Positions 32,746 through 39,763 of a DNA stretch of 39,763 nucleotides are shown here, one piece after another. The notes beneath the pieces were generated by a model. The model worked only from the letters and a program-made list of their open reading frames with translations. It was not told where the DNA came from and did not search any database. Each line of letters begins with the position of its first letter. Position 1 is the stretch's first letter. The position numbers and the translations under genes were made by a program. This stretch comes from Betaproteobacteria bacterium (GTDB taxonomy: Bacteria > Pseudomonadota > Gammaproteobacteria > Burkholderiales > SG8-39), in the NCBI GenBank assembly GCA_009693435.1, contig SHXF01000042.1, forward strand, positions 1 through 39,763, given 5' to 3'.

Positions 32746-35487
32746 TCAGTGCGCCTCTTCCCAGTTCATTCCCGATCCGACATCGACGACCAAGGGCACT
32801 TTCAGCCGGGCCACGCCTGTCATCAGACCAGGCAGTTCGGCCTTGATTCGTTCGAGTTCGACCTCCGGGACTTCGAGAACCAGTTCGTCATGCACTTGCA
32901 TCACCAGCTTCGATGCCATCCTGGAGTCATCCAGCCACTTCTGCACGGCCAGCATGGAAAGTTTGATGAGGTCGGCCGCCGTTCCCTGCATTGGCGCGTT
33001 GATCGCTGCGCGCTCCGCCCCCTGCCGGCGTGCCTGGTTTGATGAGCGGATTTCGCTCAGCCACAGCCGCCGCCCGAACACCGTTTCGACATACCCTTTT
33101 TCCTTGGCTCCCTCGCGGGTTTCCTGCATGTACCGCGCAACGCCGGGATAGCGGGTGAAGTAGCTTGCGATGTAGGCCTGTGCGGTGGCCCTCTCCAGAC
33201 CCAGTTGCTGCGCAAGGCCAAACGCCGACATGCCGTACATGAGGCCGAAGTTGATTGCCTTGGCGCTGCGGCGTTCTTCGGAAGATACCTCGTGAAGGGC
33301 GCGGTTGAAGACTTCGGCTGCCGTGGCGCGGTGAATGTCTTCGCCAGCTTCGAATGCGGCGAGCAGGCGTTCATCGCCTGAAATGTGGGCCATGATGCGC
33401 AATTCGACCTGCGAGTAGTCTGCGGACACGATTTGCGAGCCCGGCGGCGCGATGAAGGCTTCGCGGATGCGCCTGCCTTCGGTAGTGCGCACCGGAATGT
33501 TCTGCAGATTGGGATCCGTCGAGGACAGCCGCCCGGTCACAGCGGTGCCCTGGCTGTAATTCGTGTGAACGCGGCCGGTCTTCGCGTTCACCATGCGCGG
33601 CAGCTTGTCCGTATAAGTCGATTTCAGCTTGGACAGCGTGCGATATTCGAGCAGCGTCTTCGGCAACGGGTAATCCAGAGCCAGCTTCTCCAGAACCTCC
33701 TCATCGGTGGAGGGGGCGCCGCTGGGCGTCTTCTTCAGCACCGGCAGTTTCAGGCGCTCGAAAAATATCTCGCTGATCTGCTTGGGCGAGTTGAGATTGA
33801 ACGGCTGTCCGGCATCGCGATGAGCGCGCTCTTCCAGCGCCATCATGGCCTGGCCCAGTGTGCGGCTTTGCGCATCGAGTTGCGCAGCATCGATCAGCAC
33901 GCCGTTTCGCTCGATGCGGAACAGCACTTCGCGCACCGGCATTTCGATTGCTTCATAGATGTGGCGGAGCTTGTCATCGCCGGCAACCTTCGGGTACAGT
34001 TTTTCATGCAGCTGCAGGGTGATGTCCGCGTCCTCTGCGGCATAGTCCGTAGCGCGCCCTACTTCCACCTGACTGAACGGTATGCGCTGCGCGCCCTTGC
34101 CGGTCACCTCGTCATAGGTGATCGTCTGCACCCCAAGGTGGCGCGCCGCCATGCTGTCCATGTCGTGGCGCAGGTGGGATTCGATCACATAGGATTGCAG
34201 CAGGGTGTCATGCGCGATGCCATTGAGTGCGACGCCGTGGTTGGCGAGCACATGCTGGTCGTACTTGAGGTTCTGGCCGACTTTCCGGTGCGCCGGACTT
34301 TCGAGCCAGGCGCGCAACACGGCGAGCGCCGCTTCAATGCCGATTTGCGCGGGTACCCCGGCATAGTCGTGGGCCAGGGGTAGATAAGCGGCCAGGCCGG
34401 CCACGTTCGCAAAAGACATGCCGATCAGTTGCGCAGACATCGGGTCGAGACTGTCCGTTTCAGTATCGAATGCCGTCAGTTCGGCGGTCTCCAGCGCGAG
34501 CAACCAGCGGCGCAGGTCGGATTCCGTGAGCAGCGTCTCGTAACGCCGCTGCATCTGGTCGGGACGGACCGCGGCAGCGGCTGCGCGCTCTTCGACGACG
34601 GTATTGGCGAATGGTGCTTTGGGCTCGTCTGCCGCGTTTGCGACCTTGACTTCTTTCACCCAGCTTCTGAAACCGAATTGCTGAAACAGTTCGGCGACTT
34701 TATTGTCGTCGGGTATCGAAAGCCCGAGCTCATCTGGCCTCACCGGCAAAACGACATCGCATTTCACCGTCACCAGTTGCCTTGCCCTGGGCAGCCAATC
34801 GACTGCTTTGCGCAGGTTTTCTCCGACGATGCCGCCGATCTCGCCGGCGTGGGCCATTACGCCGTCCAGCGAGCCAAACTGGGCGAGCCACTTCACGGCA
34901 GTCTTGGGCCCGACCTTGTCGACGCCGGGAATGTTGTCGACCGCATCGCCTACCAGGGAAAGATAGTCGACGATGCCCTGGGGTGGCACGCCGAACTTTG
35001 CCTTCACGGCGGCTTCGTCGAGCGTTTCATTGCTCATCGTGTTGATGAGCCTGATGTTCGGCGAGACCAGTTGCGCCAGGTCCTTGTCGCCGGTGGAGAT
35101 TATGCAGTGCATGCCCTGCGCCTCCGCCTGCCGCGCCAGCGTGCCGATCACGTCGTCCGCCTCGACGCCTTCGATCTGCAACAGCGGCCAGCCCAAGGCG
35201 CGGATTGCTTCGAATAACGGTTCCACCTGGCGCGAAAGATCTCCGGGCATCGCCGGCCGGTGCGCTTTGTACTGCTCGTACCAATCGTCCCGGAAGGTCC
35301 TGCCCTTCGCATCGAACACGCACGCCAGATGCTCCGCCTTGTAGTCGGACACGAGGCGTCGCAGCATGTTCAGCACGCCGTAAATGGCGCCTGTCGGTTC
35401 CCCCGCCGGGCTGCGCAGATCGGGCAGCGCATGGAAGGCGCGATAGAGATAGGACGAGCCGTCGACGAGCAGCAGCGATTTATTCAA
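32746..35487 (-). CDS. polA: DNA polymerase I
   Basis: PolA fills gaps and removes RNA primers in replication and repair. The 913-residue product has the N-terminal 5'-3' exonuclease (LLVDGSSYLYRAFHALP), a 3'-5' exonuclease domain with the intact metal-binding FDTETDSL (Asp341, Glu343) and the polymerase domain with motif A SADYSQVELR (Asp690), motif B AKAINFGLMYGMS and motif C QVHDELVLE (Asp867). All three activities look intact. I placed the start at TTG 35487 (MNKSLLLVDG), which matches the family N-terminus; a ribosome site is weak and the open frame extends 90 bp further without similarity. Confidence 0.95.
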   Translation of the reverse strand: MNKSLLLVDGSSYLYRAFHALPDLRSPAGEPTGAIYGVLNMLRRLVSDYKAEHLACVFDAKGRTFRDDWYEQYKAHRPAMPGDLSRQVEPLFEAIRALGWPLLQIEGVEADDVIGTLARQAEAQGMHCIISTGDKDLAQLVSPNIRLINTMSNETLDEAAVKAKFGVPPQGIVDYLSLVGDAVDNIPGVDKVGPKTAVKWLAQFGSLDGVMAHAGEIGGIVGENLRKAVDWLPRARQLVTVKCDVVLPVRPDELGLSIPDDNKVAELFQQFGFRSWVKEVKVANAADEPKAPFANTVVEERAAAAAVRPDQMQRRYETLLTESDLRRWLLALETAELTAFDTETDSLDPMSAQLIGMSFANVAGLAAYLPLAHDYAGVPAQIGIEAALAVLRAWLESPAHRKVGQNLKYDQHVLANHGVALNGIAHDTLLQSYVIESHLRHDMDSMAARHLGVQTITYDEVTGKGAQRIPFSQVEVGRATDYAAEDADITLQLHEKLYPKVAGDDKLRHIYEAIEMPVREVLFRIERNGVLIDAAQLDAQSRTLGQAMMALEERAHRDAGQPFNLNSPKQISEIFFERLKLPVLKKTPSGAPSTDEEVLEKLALDYPLPKTLLEYRTLSKLKSTYTDKLPRMVNAKTGRVHTNYSQGTAVTGRLSSTDPNLQNIPVRTTEGRRIREAFIAPPGSQIVSADYSQVELRIMAHISGDERLLAAFEAGEDIHRATAAEVFNRALHEVSSEERRSAKAINFGLMYGMSAFGLAQQLGLERATAQAYIASYFTRYPGVARYMQETREGAKEKGYVETVFGRRLWLSEIRSSNQARRQGAERAAINAPMQGTAADLIKLSMLAVQKWLDDSRMASKLVMQVHDELVLEVPEVELERIKAELPGLMTGVARLKVPLVVDVGSGMNWEEAH

Positions 35488-35690
35488 GGGAACGGAGTAC
35501 CAATGAACGGGAAGACACTGAATCCGGCTGTCGCTGGCAGAGCGACGCAACCGCACGCTGCAGACTGAGCCCGGCAACTGTCTCCCATTATGTCAGAATT
35601 CGTCGAAACGACTGGGCACACGAAGGTGCGCCGCATCGCGGATTGCGAATCTGCTAGACTTTGCTCTTCACGGCAAGAGCCGAGTCCAAG

Positions 35691-36023
35691 ATGCGACGCC
35701 TCCTTTTTCTTTTTGTCCTCCTCGTTTTAACGCTCCCTGCAACCGCACAGCAGCCCCCGAAGCTCGAACCGCTGCCGGTACCGCCTCCAGCGCCACCGGG
35801 TGCGGATCAGGACATTTCGAGCGAGCGGTCGGTGCAAATTACCCCCGGCCTCAATGATCAGGTCGAGGAGGTGGTCGTGAATGGCCGCCGCACGATCCGC
35901 GTCACCACGCCGCAGGGCAATGTCTACTACCTCGTCGAGGACGCGGGTGACGGCGGCACCGGTCGTCGGGAGGGACTCGACCAGCGCATTCGCGTCCCGA
36001 CGTGGGTCATCAAGGAATTTTGA
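35691..36023 (+). CDS. DUF2782 domain-containing exported protein
   Basis: This 110-residue protein has a signal peptide (1-20, LTLPATAQQ), a proline-rich linker and the DUF2782 core (EEVVVNGRRTIRVTTPQGNVYYLVED), ending in VPTWVIKEF. DUF2782 proteins are small periplasmic proteins found next to polA and thrB in betaproteobacteria, with unknown role. ATG 35691 was preferred to a TTG-type start 30 bp upstream because it gives a clean signal peptide. It is divergent from polA, with a 203-bp spacer that shows no further gene. Confidence 0.82.
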   Translation: MRRLLFLFVLLVLTLPATAQQPPKLEPLPVPPPAPPGADQDISSERSVQITPGLNDQVEEVVVNGRRTIRVTTPQGNVYYLVEDAGDGGTGRREGLDQRIRVPTWVIKEF

Positions 36024-36109
36024 GCAGTCAGTGACGCGGGACGATCGGGTAAACATTCTCGCGGCGCCCCGGAAATCCGTCCATCCGGGCGGGTCTTTAT
36101 CCGCTTAGG

Positions 36110-36198
36110 GAAACACGGAACAAGTGTCTATTTCCGGAAATGCGTCAAGCGTGTTTCTTCTAAAGCGGGAGATTTACAAAGGGGGGTCACCCCCTTGT
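36110..36198 (+). promoter_or_regulatory. Structured leader upstream of thrB
   Basis: Three inverted repeats occur in a row. GAAACACG (36110-36117) pairs with CGTGTTTC (36150-36157) and encloses the perfect palindrome ATTTCCGGAAAT (36130-36141). Then ACAAAGGGGG (36176-36185) can pair with CCCCCTTGT (36190-36198) around a GTCA loop. The G-run is the only Shine-Dalgarno-like sequence before thrB, and an in-frame TTG (36195) lies in the opposite arm. A seven-codon frame, ATG 36140 to TAA 36163, overlaps the first part. The layout suggests an operator, attenuator or structure that masks a ribosome site. Confidence 0.45.
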
Positions 36199-36221
36199 TC
36201 AGTATTTCCTTAACCCTCTTC

Positions 36222-37169
36222 ATGTCTGTTTTCACCAAAGTCAGCCCGCAGGAACTGGGCGCGTGGCTAAAAGGCTACGCCGTAGGGACGCTCACCGAGT
36301 TAAAGGGCATCACTGCGGGCATCGAGAATACCAATTATTTCGTCACGACGACGCGCGGGCGCTACGTGCTGACGCTGTTCGAAAAGCTGACAGCGGCGGA
36401 GTTGCCGTTCTATCTGAACTTCATGGCGCACCTGGCCAGCCACGGCATTCCGTGCCCTGCGCCGATCGCCGACCAGGACAATTCACTGCTCGGAACGCTG
36501 AACGGCAGGCCGGCGGCCCTCGTCACATTCCTGCCGGGGGCGCCTGTTGTCGCGCCGACATCCGCCCATTGCGCGCTCGTTGGAACCACACTGGCCGACA
36601 TGCACCTCGCGGGCCGCAGCTACCGTGGCGATATGGAAAACCCCCGCGGGCCGAAATGGTGGCGGGAAACGGCGCCCCGGGTGATGCCATTCCTCGACGC
36701 GACGCGCCAGGACCTGCTTCAGGGGGAACTGGAGTACCAGTCGCGCTTCCGCTTCAACGAATTGCCGCGTGGCCCGGTGCATGCGGATCTGTTCCGGGAC
36801 AACGTGCTGTTCGGCAACGGCGTCAGCCAGTTGCGGCTAGGCGGTGTTATCGATTTCTACTTTGCCGGCATCGATGCCCTGCTCTACGACGTGGCGGTCA
36901 CGCTCAACGACTGGTGCATCGAGCCCGACGGCAGGATAGATCCGGAACGCGCCATGGCGTTTCTCGACGCCTACCGCATGATACGCGGCCTCACGGCGGA
37001 CGAGAGGGAGGCCTGGCCGGTGATGCTGCGTGCGGGAGCACTGCGCTTCTGGCTGTCCCGTTTGTTCGACTTTTATCTGCCGCGGCCCGGTGAACTTACC
37101 CACGCGCACGATCCTGAGCATTTTCGGCGGATACTCGAATTGCGGCGCGCCCACCCCGGCATACTGTGA
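36222..37169 (+). CDS. thrB: Homoserine kinase, APH-fold type
   Basis: ThrB phosphorylates homoserine on the way to threonine. This is the aminoglycoside-phosphotransferase-like form used in betaproteobacteria and pseudomonads, not the GHMP form of E. coli. The 315-residue protein begins MSVFTKVSPQELGAWLKGY and holds the catalytic loop VHADLFRDN (His187, Asp189) and the metal-binding GVIDFYFAG. ATG 36222 matches the family start but has no Shine-Dalgarno; a TTG at 36195 has a G-run upstream that lies in a hairpin, so start choice could be regulated. It is followed by a BPSS1780-type membrane protein gene 28 bp later. Confidence 0.93.
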   Translation: MSVFTKVSPQELGAWLKGYAVGTLTELKGITAGIENTNYFVTTTRGRYVLTLFEKLTAAELPFYLNFMAHLASHGIPCPAPIADQDNSLLGTLNGRPAALVTFLPGAPVVAPTSAHCALVGTTLADMHLAGRSYRGDMENPRGPKWWRETAPRVMPFLDATRQDLLQGELEYQSRFRFNELPRGPVHADLFRDNVLFGNGVSQLRLGGVIDFYFAGIDALLYDVAVTLNDWCIEPDGRIDPERAMAFLDAYRMIRGLTADEREAWPVMLRAGALRFWLSRLFDFYLPRPGELTHAHDPEHFRRILELRRAHPGIL

Positions 37170-37197
37170 CAGTCAATATGAAAATGAAAGCTGCCGC

Positions 37198-37998
37198 ATG
37201 ATCACGAGCCGCATCGTCCCGGCGCGAAATGGCTGGTCCTGGATCACCAGGGGCTTCGCCCTGTTCCGCAGCAATGTCCCAATGTGGATCGCACTCGTAT
37301 TCCTTTACTGGCTGCTCATCGCGCTGGTGAATCAGTTGCAGGCCGTAGGAACGGTGCTTGCCACGATTTCCCTACCCGCCTTTTCGGTCAGCTTCATGAT
37401 CATATGCGGTGAGCTCGAACGCGGCGGCCGGGTCCGCCCGTCAATGCTCTTCGCGGGTTTCAGGCGCGCTCTGCCGGCGTTGATCATGCTGGGGGGGCTT
37501 TACCTGGTGTCAATCCTGCTCCTGCTGGGCATTTCATCGCTTGCCGACGACGGTGCGCTCATGAAATGGGTGCTCTCCGGAAAAGCCCCGGGAAATGAGC
37601 AATTGCGCGACGGCAGTGTCACTCGCGCGATGCTCCTGGCAGGTGCAATCGGAACGCCGGTTCTGTCCGCTTTCTGGTTTGCGCCCGTACTCGTTTCCTG
37701 GGGAGAGATGACCCCCGGAAAGGCGCTTTTCTACAGTTTTTTTGCGACCTTGCGAAACTGGCGGGCCTTTACCCTTTACGGGGCAATGCTGGGTTTGCTG
37801 GCGGTAATGCTCACGTTGGTGCTGGCGGTGTTTGCCATTGTCAGTGGCGGCAATATTGAAGTGGTCCGGCTCTCCGGTTTGCTGCTGACCGTATTAGGAA
37901 TGCCGACTTTGTTCGCCAGTTTTTTTGTTTGCTATCGGGATATATTCCCGCCGGTACCTGCGTCCGGATTGCCCGCCGAGCCGCCACACGCCGCATAA
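37198..37998 (+). CDS. BPSS1780-family membrane protein
   Basis: This 266-residue inner-membrane protein has about six hydrophobic segments and the family N-terminus RNGWSWITRGFALFRSN followed by WIALVFLYWLL. It ends with FVCYRDIFPP, typical of the group. The family lies next to thrB and DUF2782 in many betaproteobacteria; its function is unknown. ATG 37198 is preceded by a GAAAG site and gives the usual start. Confidence 0.8.
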   Translation: MITSRIVPARNGWSWITRGFALFRSNVPMWIALVFLYWLLIALVNQLQAVGTVLATISLPAFSVSFMIICGELERGGRVRPSMLFAGFRRALPALIMLGGLYLVSILLLLGISSLADDGALMKWVLSGKAPGNEQLRDGSVTRAMLLAGAIGTPVLSAFWFAPVLVSWGEMTPGKALFYSFFATLRNWRAFTLYGAMLGLLAVMLTLVLAVFAIVSGGNIEVVRLSGLLLTVLGMPTLFASFFVCYRDIFPPVPASGLPAEPPHAA

Positions 37999-38137
37999 AC
38001 GTATCGCTTGAATTTGCTCGAATTGCGCGCGGAAAAGCACGAATTCGACTATATCTGTTCCAGCGGCCTGAGGGTCATGCGCACGCTGCGGCGACGGCGT
38101 CAATACGTCACACTTGCGCGAACGAGGAGGGGCCGTT

Positions 38138-38578
38138 GTGACAAAATTAACGGAGACTGAATGCGAGTTGTGCAATTCTGCGGGCGGGTTCCTGCTCTGG
38201 CAGGACGGATTCTGCAGGATTGTCGAAGTCGCGGAACCGGACTATCCGGGCTTTTGCCGAGTGATACTGGAGCGCCACGTGAAGGAAATGAGCGACCTTG
38301 ACTCCGCCGAGCGCGTCAGGCTGCTGCATGCGGTCAATGAAACCGAAGCCGCTTTGCGCGCCGTTATGCGCCCGGACAAGGTGAATCTGGCGAGCCTGGG
38401 GAATGCCACACCGCATCTGCACTGGCACGTCATCCCGCGCTTTCGGGACGATCGCCATTTCCCGAAGCCGGTCTGGGCGGCCCCGGAGCGGCAGTCCGGC
38501 AAACCGAAGCACGCCGGCATCGCCGCCCTGAGGGCGGACCTGGCGGCGGAACTGAAGCGACGCCTGAAAGGAAGCTGA
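38138..38578 (+). CDS. HIT family hydrolase
   Basis: This 146-residue protein has the histidine-triad motif HLHWHVIPR (His93, His95, His97) near its end and an N-terminal CELC cysteine pair, as in HIT proteins that hydrolyse nucleoside phosphoramidates or AMP-linked substrates. The start GTG 38138 follows AGGAGG by seven bases, the strongest ribosome site in this region. The C-terminus is longer than average and basic. The next gene begins one base after its stop. Confidence 0.9.
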   Translation: MTKLTETECELCNSAGGFLLWQDGFCRIVEVAEPDYPGFCRVILERHVKEMSDLDSAERVRLLHAVNETEAALRAVMRPDKVNLASLGNATPHLHWHVIPRFRDDRHFPKPVWAAPERQSGKPKHAGIAALRADLAAELKRRLKGS

Positions 38579-38579
38579 C

Positions 38580-39629
38580 ATGAACTTCGATTTGCCCATA
38601 ATCGCTGCGGACGCAAAGCCCGAATTCACCGACGCCGCAAGCTGCGCGGAATGGCTGCGGAGCCTGCCGCTGATCAACGTTGGTCCGTCCCACGGCAGAC
38701 TGCTCGGCGAACTGGAGGAACTCAACTGCTTCGCTGCGCCGCCTGCTGAACGGTTGAGGGTGCTGGAATTGCTGCGCGAGCCTGTTTTGTTCGTCCAGAC
38801 GGAGCATGCCAAGAAATTTTCCAACCGCCCGGTGCCGCTCTCCAAGAGCGAACGCGAGATATTCAACAATGTGATGGCTTTGTGGGATGCGCTGGGCCAC
38901 GGCTACCAGCATTGCATCGAAGCGCTGGTGAAAGACCCGAAGGGCCCCGCGTCCCAGAAAGCGCTGGTGTGCCAGCGCGCGCTCTGGTGCGTTGCCCAGA
39001 AAATGGCCGACCACTACCGTGCCTACAAGGAGCTGAATGAGGAGGACTGGCGGCTCGTGCACCGCCTCTACGCCTTCGCGGAAGAACGAAACCTGGAAAT
39101 CGAGCAGGTGGCCCATCCGGTGTACAAGGGCGAATTCCAGACCAGTTGCGCGGAGACTTACTTGCACACGCTGCTGCTAAACCAGGCGAATCCCGGCCAA
39201 TTCAGCCCGCGGCAGCAAGCGCTGATGTCGCGCTGGCTCGACCGCTGGGCATACAAGGCCATACTCACCACCCGCCCGCCGGCCATGGAGGCGGGCCTGG
39301 AGCCACTTGCAGTGGATCTGGACGGCGACAAGGGCCCGGTTCGCAGCGCGGTGTCCGGCAAGACGGTGCGATTCATCGACATCGAGGAAATCGACAAGGA
39401 TATTCGCTCAAGGGTGGCATTGCTTCGCAAAGGTGATACACCGGCCTCGCTGCAACTCGGCGAGGAGGTGTCGCCGCAGATGGCCGAGAGCCTGCTCGCC
39501 TCGCTGCGTCGGCAGTGGCACGGCGAAAAGCAGTCGCGGGCGAGTCTTCGCCGGCCCAGTTCCGGACTGGCGCACGTCTGCGCCGGCATCACTGCGATGC
39601 ATTACTACTTGTCCGGTCAGAGCCTGTGA
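38580..39629 (+). CDS. Conserved protein of unknown function (betaproteobacterial family)
   Basis: This 349-residue soluble protein is mainly helical, without a signal peptide or membrane segment. Recognisable conserved stretches are INVGPSHGRLLGELEELNCF near the start, VLFVQTEHAKKF, ALVCQRALWCVAQKM in the middle and RVALLRKGDTPASLQLGE near the end, followed by AMHYYLSGQ. I recall similar proteins next to HIT genes in betaproteobacteria, sometimes labelled molecular chaperone without experimental support. No catalytic motif was seen. It begins one base after the HIT stop, so the two are probably co-expressed. Confidence 0.75.
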   Translation: MNFDLPIIAADAKPEFTDAASCAEWLRSLPLINVGPSHGRLLGELEELNCFAAPPAERLRVLELLREPVLFVQTEHAKKFSNRPVPLSKSEREIFNNVMALWDALGHGYQHCIEALVKDPKGPASQKALVCQRALWCVAQKMADHYRAYKELNEEDWRLVHRLYAFAEERNLEIEQVAHPVYKGEFQTSCAETYLHTLLLNQANPGQFSPRQQALMSRWLDRWAYKAILTTRPPAMEAGLEPLAVDLDGDKGPVRSAVSGKTVRFIDIEEIDKDIRSRVALLRKGDTPASLQLGEEVSPQMAESLLASLRRQWHGEKQSRASLRRPSSGLAHVCAGITAMHYYLSGQSL

Positions 39630-39692
39630 AAAATTATAAAAATATCCGTACTACCTGGTCCACGGTTAGAGCGCTGGTACGTTAAGAGAGCT

Positions 39693-39763
39693 ATGACAAC
39701 GCGAGATGGAATCGAGATGACAAGCGAAAGCGGAGAATTGTTCGAGGGGACTCTGGTGCAGGT
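39693..39763 (+). CDS. Start of a gene that runs off the window
   Basis: An open frame starts at ATG 39693 (a second ATG at 39717) and stays open to the window end, giving MTTRDGIEMTSESGELFEG as its first residues. It lies 63 bp after the previous stop, behind an AT-rich stretch (TTATAAAAAT at about 39635) that could hold a promoter. Too little is present to name a family. Confidence 0.4.
   Translation, partial: MTTRDGIEMTSESGELFEGTLVQ

Noticed and set aside
36140..36163. Threonine attenuator leader peptide before thrB
   Set aside because: The seven-codon frame contains no Thr or Ile codons, so it does not fit classical attenuation control.

Overview
The window is GC-rich and tightly packed with bacterial genes. 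Conserved blocks point to a betaproteobacterium (Burkholderiales/Nitrosomonadales type, probably environmental): polA next to a DUF2782 protein, an APH-type thrB and a BPSS1780-type membrane protein; gatCAB divergent from mreBCD-mrdA-mrdB-rlpA; dacC-dat-ybeD-lipB-lipA; and pyrE coupled to a DUF4124 protein. This assignment rests on gene order and protein family type, not on any rRNA or database search. No rRNA, tRNA, CRISPR array, insertion sequence or prophage was recognised.

Region 1 (1-5415) is accessory and partly decayed. It holds a DUF433 antitoxin whose DUF5615 toxin partner has lost its middle, a frameshifted C-terminal remnant of a Sir2-like protein, an intact amidase, a secreted protein followed by a zinc-ribbon membrane protein, and a caspase-like gene that has lost its catalytic-cysteine segment and carries an in-frame TGA. 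Region 2 (5416-13691) holds a class II aldolase-like protein, the cbpA-cbpM chaperone pair, a branched-chain amino-acid-type ABC transporter (livK divergent from livH, a livM-livG fusion and livF) and a TetR regulator. Region 3 (13795-15290) is a yqjD/yqjE/yqjK-like operon of small membrane proteins, followed by an array of eight 20-bp repeats.

Region 4 (15445-32281) is core metabolism and cell envelope: pyrE, a DUF4124 protein, the GatCAB amidotransferase on the minus strand, then on the plus strand the rod-shape and wall-elongation genes (mreB, mreC, mreD, mrdA/PBP2, mrdB/RodA), two adjacent rlpA paralogues, dacC, a D-amino-acid-type transaminase, ybeD, lipB and lipA. These genes make, elongate and trim peptidoglycan, with lipoylation genes attached in the usual proteobacterial order. 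Region 5 (32311-39763) holds a thioredoxin-fold protein and polA on the minus strand, then DUF2782, thrB, a BPSS1780-type membrane protein, a HIT-family protein, a conserved protein of unknown function and the start of another gene.

The most unusual signal is repeat structure. Four minisatellites with different unit lengths (16/17, 9, 15 and 20 bp) lie at or just after gene 3' ends; two are translated as in-frame tails (on CbpA and on the TetR protein). There are also four copies of a 22-bp imperfect palindrome between genes, several perfect 13-18 bp tandem duplications in spacers, and a structured leader in front of thrB. I see no complete new multi-gene system. The best leads are the repeat-driven C-terminal tails, the dispersed palindrome family, the thrB leader and the excised catalytic cores in the first 5 kb.
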